Positions 55,877-63,462 of a stretch of 64,000 bases of DNA are shown here, one piece after another; within the stretch, counting starts at the first letter, position 1, and each line of letters opens with the position of its first letter. Source of the DNA: DT-111 sp965263225 (GTDB lineage: Bacteria > Bacteroidota > Bacteroidia > Chitinophagales > Saprospiraceae); contig CBDHHG010000050.1 in NCBI GenBank assembly GCA_965263225.1, forward strand, positions 62,001 to 126,000. The letters run 5' to 3'. The notes beneath the pieces were generated by a model that had not been told where the DNA came from, ran no database searches, and saw nothing but the letters and a program-made list of their open reading frames with translations. Both the position numbers and the translations under genes were made by a program.

Positions 55877-55890
55877 CGCACTATCTATAG

Positions 55891-56841
55891 CTAACTGTGA
55901 AATAAAGCAGTGATTTTGTGGGCCAGCGCCAGGGCGTGCCCTGGTTCTGATTCAAATGACCAGCCAGCGATATGAGGACTAAGTACAACATTCTTGGCCT
56001 CTTTTAGATACTGGAAAGGAGCAGGCAATTGCAATGGATCTAAATGGACGAAGGACATGTCCTCATATTCCAAAACATCCAAAGCAGCGCCTAGCACCTT
56101 TCCAGCTTTCATTTCTTCTACCAGATCAGCAGTATTTAAGACGAGCCCCCTAGCCGTATTTACGATAAAAATGGGCTTGCGAAAGGCTTGCAAAAAGGCC
56201 TGATTAACGAAGTAATGATTCTCTGGTAAATAGGGAATATGAAGACTTACCACATCCGCTTCTTCCTGTAGAGTAGGTAGATCGACGGCAAGGGCATGCT
56301 CATCTCCATAATCCGATTTGAATTTATCATAGGCTATCACTTTCACACCAAAACCTCCTAACCGTTGTGCAAAGGCAGTTCCCATGTTTCCGTAGCCAAT
56401 GATTCCGACGGTTTTCCCTTTGAGTTCTACACCCCGATTGCCCTCGCGAATCCATTGTCCACTTCGCACTTCTCGATCTGCTCTGGCTAGGTTGTTCATC
56501 AGCATTAGTAGTAAGCCCATCGTATGTTCTCCTACAGTATCCCGGCTTCCTTCGGGGGAGGGGAGTACGTGAATGCCTCTGCTAGCAGCGTAGGTTAGGT
56601 CGATATGCTCTAAACCTACACCGGATCGGGCAATGAACTGCAAGTGGGGAGCCTGAGAGAGGAAGGCTTTATCCATTTTAACTCTACTCCGTATAACTAA
56701 TCCAAAGGCATCGGCTACCCTTGGTATTAAGGCTTCACGACTGTGTTGGGAATAATCCAGGCAATCGTACCCCAAGGCTACCAGCTTCTCCCAAAGAATA
56801 GGGGCCGTTTGATCTATGAAAATGACTTTTTTCTTCTCCAT
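55891..56841 (-). CDS. D-2-hydroxyacid dehydrogenase (phosphoglycerate-dehydrogenase-like)
   Basis: A 316-aa NAD-dependent dehydrogenase from Met 56841; the frame extends 8 codons further. The substrate domain has ARSGVGLEHIDL, the NAD fold GIIGYGNMGTAFA, and the catalytic residues lie in NTARGLV (Arg), LEYED (Glu) and SPHIAGW (His). The family oxidises or reduces 2-hydroxy acids such as 3-phosphoglycerate or hydroxypyruvate. There is no ACT domain, so it is probably not the feedback-regulated SerA. The gene is monocistronic and divergent from the type-B-sorted protein. Confidence 0.92.
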   Translation of the reverse strand: MEKKKVIFIDQTAPILWEKLVALGYDCLDYSQHSREALIPRVADAFGLVIRSRVKMDKAFLSQAPHLQFIARSGVGLEHIDLTYAASRGIHVLPSPEGSRDTVGEHTMGLLLMLMNNLARADREVRSGQWIREGNRGVELKGKTVGIIGYGNMGTAFAQRLGGFGVKVIAYDKFKSDYGDEHALAVDLPTLQEEADVVSLHIPYLPENHYFVNQAFLQAFRKPIFIVNTARGLVLNTADLVEEMKAGKVLGAALDVLEYEDMSFVHLDPLQLPAPFQYLKEAKNVVLSPHIAGWSFESEPGHALALAHKITALFHS

Positions 56842-56865
56842 CTCGATGTTTTTCTGTCTTTGCAA

Positions 56866-57237
56866 GGCTAAAACTAGTGAAAGCCATAGGGAATTCTTCT
56901 ACGAGCAGCACTTATTTTTTGGGACTTATCTTATGATGTTTATTTGCCATGTTTCTGATATTTCTTGAATAGGAAAACAATAAACAGAATCCTAATACTG
57001 TTTATTTCCATGGGAGTAAAGTTGGGATGTTTTAAACGCATCCCTTTCGTACTTTTCTCCACTTCCAACCACTAATCCTCAGTACTTGCTACCCCAGTAA
57101 GCCATCCAATACTCATGAAGGAAAATGGGCTTCGCTTTTGTAGAAACCCATTGCTACCCAACCTAATCGCTCAATGCATTTTATAGTGACCCCAAGTTTA
57201 CACAAAGAACAATTTTCCCTATGTAACAAATCATGAA
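56866..57237. other. Divergent intergenic region with a 9-bp inverted repeat
   Basis: AATAAACAG (56979-56987) and CTGTTTATT (56998-57006) form a perfect inverted repeat with a 10-nt spacer, placed about midway between the divergent starts. It could be an operator for either gene. Nothing else recognised. Confidence 0.4.
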
Positions 57238-58998
57238 ATGATGAACAGCCTAAAACTCGTACACCTTTTTATTGGGTGTCTCCTTTACCTTTCTTCGTAT
57301 TCCCAAAACAGTTTTGTGCAAATTATGGATCAGGTGGAAACCTGGGAAAATAGTAGTGTGGCCGATTGCCCTGATCAAGGTTTTGTCGTTGCCAATGACT
57401 TGGCCAGACCCTATACCGATGGCGCTAAACATAGTTTTTTTATGGTCAAGTATGATTCCTGTGCACAGGTGGAGTGGTCACGCTTATTTGAGAGTGATAA
57501 CTTTGGTTTATTTCTGCAAGATATTACCGTTGGACCAGAAGGAGGAATTTATGCGACCGGGGCCACTGGACTTCAAGACGTATTTTTGCTGAAAGTAGAT
57601 AGGTTTGGCGAGATTCTCTGGTTGAATGCTTATCATACCTCTGATTATGATCGCTGCTATTCTATTGATATTCTGGAAGATCAAATTCTGTTGTTCGGTA
57701 ATTTCTTGGATAACATAGAAAGTCGCAATTATACTTTAGTCACTGATTTAGATGGTGGAGTACGTTGGGCCAGGCGCTACGCAGAACAAGAAGGGGATGG
57801 CGGCGCTGCTTTTGCCGAGGATGGGAGTATCATCTGTCGCAATGGCAATAGTTTGTATGAATTAGATCCCAATGGTAATCCCCTTTGGGCGAATCAATAT
57901 TCCGACTCGGAAATTAGTTCGCAGCCTATTGCTGTGGAAGGAGGTTATGCCGTAAGTTTTACAGCCACCGAAGCCCAGCAACAATTCGTGGCGATGATCG
58001 GACCAGCGGGTGTGATCCAATGGCAATCTGAAGCCTTACCTGCTGCTTATGAGTTATCGGACTTGGCTGCTACCATGGAAGGGGAAATCGCCTTTGTAAA
58101 TACCTACTCTGCTACGGAAGGAGAAGTGTCCACCTCCATGCCCATGATTACCCTCTTATCCGATAAAGGCCAGGTTACTGCTCAGTATCAATTTGAATTG
58201 AGTGAATTTGGCCGCTTCACGGACCCTTCCTGCACTGTTAATGCGGAAAATGGAATCACCTTGAAGGGGAAGTATGAAAATGAATTTTCTTATGACTATG
58301 TATTACGGATTACCCCGGATACAGCCTTAGGTTGCGTGGGTGTCCCCTTGGCAGAAACCTTCGAAACATCAGTACCATTAAAACAAGCTCCTGTAAATGT
58401 CACGGCAGGAGCCTTGAACTTTGAGCGGGTGGATACTTTTCACATTGCCTATCAAGATATAGAGCTAAATCCTTGGCCTTATTGTGATAAGACTAGAGGG
58501 GAGGAATTTATGACCTTGGATTCGCTGGTAGCCTGTGCTGATACTTTTCTATTTACAACCGAATTTGAGGAAGCTATTTATGAATGGAGTGATGGTTCTA
58601 ATGATCCCAATCGTGTCCTCCAGGCCCCGGGGAAATACAAGGTGGATGTGATTACCTGTAATAAGACTTACCACTATGATATCAAGCTCGATCTGGGTAA
58701 ATGCCCTTGTCCTATGTTTGTGCCTAATGCCTTCTCTCCAAATGGGGATGGCATGAATGATCTCTTAGAATTACATGCGACTTGTCTTTTCCGAGATTTT
58801 GATCTGAAAATCTTTAATCGCTGGGGGGAAATGCTGTATCACGTGGCTGGCCCAGAGGTGAGCTGGGATGGTCGAACCCGGAATGGGCAACCTTTGCCCA
58901 ATGGCGTATATGTGTATGCCATTGATTATTCCTGGGAAATTTATCCTGGTTTCTTAAGGAAGGAGATGGCAACTGGGACGATTTCGATCATACGATAA
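57238..58998 (+). CDS. Secreted protein with gliding-type (type B) T9SS C-terminal domain
   Basis: A 586-aa secreted protein; Met 57238 or 57241 begins the signal (LKLVHLFIGCLLYLSSYSQ). The mature part reads as a propeller of the form MVKYDSCAQVEWSRLF, GGIYATGATGLQDVFLLKVD and RFGEILWLNAYHTSDYDRCY, a set of SBBP-like repeats. The end is the CHU_C/gliding-motility-associated C-terminal domain: FVPNAFSPNGDGMNDLLEL, LKIFNRWGEMLYHVAG, WDGRTRNGQPLPNGVYVY. This is the type B sorting signal for T9SS. It is followed by a strong terminator. The binding target is unknown. Confidence 0.93.
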   Translation: MMNSLKLVHLFIGCLLYLSSYSQNSFVQIMDQVETWENSSVADCPDQGFVVANDLARPYTDGAKHSFFMVKYDSCAQVEWSRLFESDNFGLFLQDITVGPEGGIYATGATGLQDVFLLKVDRFGEILWLNAYHTSDYDRCYSIDILEDQILLFGNFLDNIESRNYTLVTDLDGGVRWARRYAEQEGDGGAAFAEDGSIICRNGNSLYELDPNGNPLWANQYSDSEISSQPIAVEGGYAVSFTATEAQQQFVAMIGPAGVIQWQSEALPAAYELSDLAATMEGEIAFVNTYSATEGEVSTSMPMITLLSDKGQVTAQYQFELSEFGRFTDPSCTVNAENGITLKGKYENEFSYDYVLRITPDTALGCVGVPLAETFETSVPLKQAPVNVTAGALNFERVDTFHIAYQDIELNPWPYCDKTRGEEFMTLDSLVACADTFLFTTEFEEAIYEWSDGSNDPNRVLQAPGKYKVDVITCNKTYHYDIKLDLGKCPCPMFVPNAFSPNGDGMNDLLELHATCLFRDFDLKIFNRWGEMLYHVAGPEVSWDGRTRNGQPLPNGVYVYAIDYSWEIYPGFLRKEMATGTISIIR

Positions 58999-59001
58999 GG
59001 T

Positions 59002-59040
59002 AAAAACCCCGAATGCCTGCACGAGGCGCTCGGGGTTTTT
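59002..59040. terminator. Bidirectional rho-independent terminator
   Basis: AAAAACCCCGA pairs with TCGGGGTTTTT, with an inner GCCT/AGGC and a short loop. A-rich and T-rich flanks let it serve both the plus-strand surface protein and the minus-strand peroxiredoxin. Confidence 0.95.
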
Positions 59041-59065
59041 ATTTGAACCAGGTTGAAGGCTTTGT

Positions 59066-59704
59066 TTAATCCACGTTGGGCTGTGGAGTCAACCTCAAAT
59101 AAGGGCGAACTTCAGTATGGCCTTTCGGAAACTTTTCGGGAATCTCCTCATTGGTTATGGAGGGAAGAATCACTACTTCCTGGCCATCTTCCCAGTCCGC
59201 TGGAGTAGCTACACTATGGTAGGCTGTTAATTGTAGAGAATCAATAACTCTAAGAATCTCCTGGAAATTACGACCAGTAGCCGGTGGATAGGTTAAAGTC
59301 AACTTTACTTTCTTGTCTGGTCCGATCACAAATACCGTTCGAACAGTCGTTTTAGCGGTCATGTTCGGATGGATCATGTCGTATGATTCTGCTACTTTCC
59401 GGTCTTCATCCGCAACGATGGGGAAGTTCATGCTTACACCTTGAGTGTCTTCGATGTCCTTAATCCATTCATTATGGGAGTCCAGTGGATCTACACTGAT
59501 GGCAATTACTTTTACGTTTCTTTTCGCAAATTCTTCGTGCAAAGCGGCTGTACGACCGAGTTCTGTGGTGCAAACTGGGGTGAAATCGGCAGGATGTGAA
59601 AAGAAGAGGCCCCAACCATCTCCAAGGTATTCGTGGAAATCTATTTCTCCTTGGGTAGTTTGAGCTTTGAAGTTGGGGGCTGTGTCCCCTAGTCTAATGG
59701 CCAT
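59066..59704 (-). CDS. 1-Cys peroxiredoxin (Prx6-type)
   Basis: A 212-aa AhpC/TSA-family protein. The peroxidatic Cys45 lies in HPADFTPVCTTE. The protein has no other Cys, so it is a true 1-Cys enzyme needing an external reductant. The C-terminal 1-cysPrx_C region (AYHSVATPADWEDGQEVVIL, then KGHTEVRPYLRLTPQP) is complete. It reduces hydrogen peroxide and organic peroxides in the cytosol. It lies 54 bases past the metX locus on the same strand and may be transcribed with the sulfur genes (inference). Confidence 0.95.
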   Translation of the reverse strand: MAIRLGDTAPNFKAQTTQGEIDFHEYLGDGWGLFFSHPADFTPVCTTELGRTAALHEEFAKRNVKVIAISVDPLDSHNEWIKDIEDTQGVSMNFPIVADEDRKVAESYDMIHPNMTAKTTVRTVFVIGPDKKVKLTLTYPPATGRNFQEILRVIDSLQLTAYHSVATPADWEDGQEVVILPSITNEEIPEKFPKGHTEVRPYLRLTPQPNVD

Positions 59705-59758
59705 GTGGGTAATTTTATGGGTTGTGAAATGAGTATCTAGTTATGCCTGATAATGGAT

Positions 59759-60858
59759 TTAAAACTCTTCGGTGCCAGGTAAGGCGACCGGATTGGTGAC
59801 CAGGCTATCGTTTACTTTGTTCTTCTTGTTATTTATCAATACATTTTGCTCAAGGAATGGTTTAACCAAACCACTTATGGATTCAAATTCTACTAAAAAA
59901 CCATCATGTCCGTAGGAACTGGTAATAACTTCGAGTTGAGCATTGGGGATATGTTTGGCCAATAAAATCTGCTCTTCGATGGGGAAAAGTATATCGGTAG
60001 TAATGCCGATGATTAGCGCCTTAGCTGTGATTTGTTGCAACGCTTCTTCTACACTTTTGCGGCCTCGTCCAACGTTATGGGAATCCATGGACTTACTTAA
60101 ACTAAGATAGGAGAATACGTTGAAGCGTTTGTATAGCTTCAATCCTTGGTAGCGCTGGTAGGAACTTGCTCTGAACTCCTCAAGCTTATCTTCAGTTTCT
60201 TCTTTTTGGGTTAGTTGGTACGTTTTGTAATGACGATAGGAAAGCATGGCTATGGCGCGGGCCGCTTCTAGGCCTTTCTGTCCACTTTTGGGATCGTTCT
60301 TATCGAGGCTAGCATCCGCCAAGATGGCCATTCTTTGACTTTCATTAAAGGCGATGCCCCAAGGAGAGTGTTTGGCGTTGGAGGCGAGAATACAGACTTT
60401 GTCAAAGAGGGCAGCCTCCGTAATTGCCCATTCAACAGCCTGTTGTCCTCCCATTGACCCTCCCACAATCAATTTGATTTTATGTATTCCTAATCTTGCC
60501 TTAAGAACTGATGCGCCTTGACCATATCTCTGATCGTGATTGTGGGAAAGTCCAGACCGTAGATTTCTTCTTGTTCAGGATTAGTGTTGGCAGGGCCAGT
60601 TGTCCCATAACAAGAGCCGAGCATATTGGAGCAGACAATAAAGTAGCGATTAGGGTCAAAGGTTTTGTCTTCTCCCAGCAAGCCTTCCCACCAATCGGCA
60701 GCATCTGAATTGGCTGTGAGTGCATGACAAATCCAGATGACATTGTCCTTCTCTGCATTGAGTTGACCATAAGTGTGGTAAGCAATGGTCAATTCTGGGA
60801 GAGATGTACCGCATTCTAGTTCAAAGGCTCCCGGATACTTTACTTTTTGTAGCGCCAT
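59759..60858 (-). pseudogene. metX: metX, homoserine O-acetyltransferase, interrupted by one-base frameshift
   Basis: Two frames make one enzyme. From 60858 the first reads LTIAYHTYGQLNAEKDNVIW, CHALTANSDAADWW, then TIRDMVKAHQFLRQD and hits TAG near 60491. The second begins before MIVGGSMGGQQAVEWA and continues to the end at 59759, with Asp in ITTDILFPIEEQ and His in SSYGHDGFLVE. Adding one base in GATTAGGA (to GATTTAGGA or GATCTAGGA) restores RQDLGIHKIKLIVGGSMGG, the standard MetX sequence. All catalytic residues (Ser, Asp, His) are present. It normally acetylates homoserine to supply the sulfhydrylase encoded just upstream. Cause of the break: mutation, error or recoding. Confidence 0.85.
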
Positions 60859-60992
60859 AAAGTGTTTGAATATGAAAGGGTGGGCGAAAGGAAGTTCAAA
60901 TCCTTATTCCCCTTGAGGGTCAACCTGACTTCCTTTTGCCCTAAAGTTGGAACGAGTATGATAGAATACCACGCTTCCAATACAAAAAATGA

Positions 60993-62315
60993 CTAGTTCA
61001 AGACTGGATTCTCTACTTCGATTTGAGCGAAAGCTTGCTCGAAGTCTGCCTTGATATCATCAATATGTTCGATCCCGACGGACACCCGCAAAGAGGTAGG
61101 CAGTACACCTGCTGCTAGTTGCTCTTGGTCGCTTAGCTGCTGGTGCGTCGTAGCCGAAGGTTGAATAATCAATGTCTTGGCATCCCCAACATTGGCCAAG
61201 TGACTTACTAATTTTAGGCTATCTACGATCTTAGTTGCGTTTTCTTTGGGACCATGTACGGTAAAGGATAGTACTCCTCCAAAACCATTGGTTAAATACT
61301 TCTTGGCATGTGCATGCTGTGGGTGACTTTCTAAGCCGGCATAAGTTACAGAGGCTACTTTTGGATGCGCCTCCAACCATTTTGCCAATTCTAAAGCGTT
61401 GTCCACAGTTCTTTGCACACGCAGACTTAAAGTTTCTAAGCCCTGTAGCAATAGAAAGGCATTAAAAGGAGACAAAGCGGGACCAAAATCTCGCAATCCT
61501 TCTACTCTTGCACGAATGGCAAATGCTACGTTGCCAAAAGGTCCTTCAGCGCCGAAAATGTCCCAGAATACCATACCGTGATATCCTTCAGATGGCTCAG
61601 TGAATTGAGGGTATTTTCCATTTCCCCAGTTATAGGTACCGCCGTCTACAATGATACCCCCGATAGAGGTGCCATGTCCACCCACCCACTTGGTAGCAGA
61701 TTGAACCACCACACTGGCGCCCCATTTCAAAGGCTGACATAGAAAACCACCGGCTCCGAAGGTATTGTCAACGATCACTGGAATATCGTGCGCTTTTGCT
61801 ACTCCAATGATACCTTCGAAATCAGGCACGGAGAAACTGGGATTACCAATGGTCTCAAAGTAGATGGCTTTGGTATTTTCATCAATTAGCTTTTCGTAGT
61901 CAGACGGAGATTCTCCTTCTGTGAAACGTACCTGGACTCCTAATCTTTTGAAGGCTACCTTAAACTGATTGTAAGTACCTCCATACAGATTGGAGGAGGA
62001 CACAAAATTATCTCCTGCTTGCAGGATATTGTTTAGGGCCAAAAACTGTGCTGCCTGCCCAGATGCGGTGGCTACTGCCATTACCCCGCCTTCCAAGGCA
62101 GCAATTCTTTTTTCAAATACATCAGTAGTCGGATTCATGATCCGAGTATAAATATTGCCAAACTCTTTGAGCGCAAATAGGTTGGCCCCATGCTCAGAGT
62201 CCTTGAAGGTATAAGAGGTGGTTTGGTAAATGGGGACTGCTCTGGATCGAGTTGTTCCCTCGACCTCTTCCTGACCTGCGTGTAGTTGAAGGGTTTCAAA
62301 TCGTAAATTGGACAT
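60993..62315 (-). CDS. metY: O-acetylhomoserine sulfhydrylase (MetY-like, PLP)
   Basis: A 440-aa PLP enzyme of the Cys/Met metabolism family. The PLP-Lys lies in VVQSATKWVGGHGTSIGG. The N-terminus (LRFETLQLHAGQEEVEGTTR, then QTTSYTFKD) and the 440-residue length match O-acetylhomoserine aminocarboxypropyltransferase. The shorter cystathionine gamma-synthases differ in both. It makes homocysteine from O-acetylhomoserine and sulfide. It is the first full-size gene of an operon with metX 134 bases downstream. Expression is probably controlled by the SAM riboswitch and the polycysteine ORF in its long leader. Confidence 0.94.
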   Translation of the reverse strand: MSNLRFETLQLHAGQEEVEGTTRSRAVPIYQTTSYTFKDSEHGANLFALKEFGNIYTRIMNPTTDVFEKRIAALEGGVMAVATASGQAAQFLALNNILQAGDNFVSSSNLYGGTYNQFKVAFKRLGVQVRFTEGESPSDYEKLIDENTKAIYFETIGNPSFSVPDFEGIIGVAKAHDIPVIVDNTFGAGGFLCQPLKWGASVVVQSATKWVGGHGTSIGGIIVDGGTYNWGNGKYPQFTEPSEGYHGMVFWDIFGAEGPFGNVAFAIRARVEGLRDFGPALSPFNAFLLLQGLETLSLRVQRTVDNALELAKWLEAHPKVASVTYAGLESHPQHAHAKKYLTNGFGGVLSFTVHGPKENATKIVDSLKLVSHLANVGDAKTLIIQPSATTHQQLSDQEQLAAGVLPTSLRVSVGIEHIDDIKADFEQAFAQIEVENPVLN

Positions 62316-62441
62316 GGTTTCAATATTTTAAAGTCAGTTAATGATATAAGTTTCCTGATCAACGTAGATGGTGAAAACTAGCGGTATAGATAGAACTAGA
62401 CAAAACTAGTGACTACACACAACTAGACGCCAATAGTTGGA

Positions 62442-62561
62442 TTAACAGCTACAACAGCAACAACAGTGCTGATGGAGCATAGCATTACAGTACAGAAGGG
62501 CTTCGGAGAGCCGGTTTCGGTGGTCAGGGAAAATGAGAGAAAAAGGTAGTAAATTCATCAT
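62442..62561 (-). CDS. 39-codon upstream ORF ending in a polycysteine run (leader peptide)
   Basis: On the minus strand, two ATG codons at 62561 and 62558 begin a 39-aa peptide starting MMNLLPFSLIFP. It ends LHQHCCCCCSC, with stop TAA at 62444-62442. The Cys codons are TGT x4 and TGC x1 in the run, then AGC, TGT, TAA. The start lies 3 bases after the 3' arm of the riboswitch P1 stem, and the stop is 127 bases before metY. Polycysteine upstream ORFs are known as cysteine-responsive attenuators in mycobacteria. Placement before a sulfhydrylase operon suggests the same logic here. No homolog search was possible. Confidence 0.6.
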   Translation of the reverse strand: MMNLLPFSLIFPDHRNRLSEALLYCNAMLHQHCCCCCSC

Positions 62562-62564
62562 TTC

Positions 62565-62687
62565 GATTTTATAGTTCCAAGCTGTACTCGATGCGAGTAA
62601 GTTGGCGGGATTTAGCACCTTTTACCGAAGTGGTAGGTTGCTAGGGTTTCGAAGAGCCCGTTCTCTCAACCCATTCTTTATAAAATC
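62565..62687 (-). promoter_or_regulatory. SAM-I-type (S-box) riboswitch aptamer
   Basis: Read on the minus strand, P1 is GATTTTATA (62687-62679) pairing with TATAAAATC (62573-62565). Between them are the conserved S-box blocks: GAGAGAACGGGC and then CGAAACCCTAGCAACC (P2/J2-3 region), and AAGGTGCTAAATCCCGC (P3/P4 junction). These match the SAM-I consensus GGGC..GAAACCC.GCAACC..AAGGTGCTAA-TCC. Binding of S-adenosylmethionine stabilises P1. Here the P1 3' arm lies against the start codon of the polycysteine ORF, pointing to translational control. The downstream genes make homocysteine, the methionine precursor. Confidence 0.9.
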
Positions 62688-62716
62688 ATTCTCGTCAAAG
62701 AAGTGATTTGTGTGGA

Positions 62717-62748
62717 CAAAAGTATCAGCTATTCCACGAAAAATCAAA
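62717..62748 (-). promoter_or_regulatory. Bacteroidota-type promoter of the met operon
   Basis: On the minus strand: TTTG (62748-62745), 20 bases, then TACTTTTG (62724-62717), an exact TAnnTTTG match. Transcription would start near 62711, about 24 bases before the riboswitch P1 stem. Confidence 0.75.
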
Positions 62749-62759
62749 TTTTTTTCTTT

Positions 62760-62999
62760 GAGGGAGCGAAAATTTTGTAAAAAAGATAAAAAGCATCAAT
62801 TTCGCGCCAATTATTTGATTATTCCATATTTAATTCAAAATCGACTCCATTTTACCCCTCTAACTATCTGAAAATAAGCCGGGGCAAAGTAGCCGCTAAG
62901 ACAGATTTGGCCTGCGCTGGAGCCTATATGGCAACTAAGTCCTACCAAATCATGTTGTCCCAGGCAAATGATTGCTAATCCACCACTAAATTTATCCTA
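62760..62999. other. Divergent upstream region of the OsmC gene
   Basis: AT-rich (e.g. GTAAAAAAGATAAAAAGC). No exact TAnnTTTG element was found on the plus strand, so the OsmC/sulfhydrylase promoter is not located. No small gene recognised. Confidence 0.4.
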
Positions 63000-63416
63000 A
63001 TGAAGATCGAACTGACAAGACTAGACGATGCCTATCATATGTTGGCAACTAATGAAGATGGTAATACCGTGGAAACGGACGGCTCGCCAAAAGTTGGCGG
63101 GAGTAATAAGGCCATGCGTCCTATGCAGATGCTGCTCAGTAGCTTGGGTGCCTGTAGCTCCATTGATGTAATTCACCTTTTGACCAAGCAACGGCAGCAG
63201 ATCGATGACATCAAGATATCCTTGGAGGGAAACAGAGCAGAAGGTGAAGTGCCTTCCTTGTTTACTGATATCCATGTCCATTACAGATTATATGGGGATC
63301 TAGATGAAAAGAAAGTAGAAAGAGCAGTCACCATTTCTGGAGAAAAGCTGTGCTCTGTAGCAAAGATTATTGAAAAAACGGCAAAGATCACTTGGTCTTG
63401 GGAAATCCTAAAGTAA
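63000..63416 (+). CDS. OsmC-family protein
   Basis: A 138-aa OsmC/Ohr-superfamily protein. The first Cys lies in LLSSLGACSSIDV at about residue 52 and the second in SGEKLCSVAKII at about 118, the two redox Cys of the family. The N-terminus (GNTVETDGSPKVGGSNKAMRP) matches the YhfA-like OsmC branch. Members reduce organic peroxides or handle thiols. The gene lies 46 bases before a PLP sulfhydrylase on the same strand and opposite the met operon, so a role in sulfur or redox metabolism is likely (inference). Confidence 0.9.
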   Translation: MKIELTRLDDAYHMLATNEDGNTVETDGSPKVGGSNKAMRPMQMLLSSLGACSSIDVIHLLTKQRQQIDDIKISLEGNRAEGEVPSLFTDIHVHYRLYGDLDEKKVERAVTISGEKLCSVAKIIEKTAKITWSWEILK

Positions 63417-63462
63417 GCATTCGCCGGCCTAGGTCACTACTCTTCTAAATAATCCGATAGTT

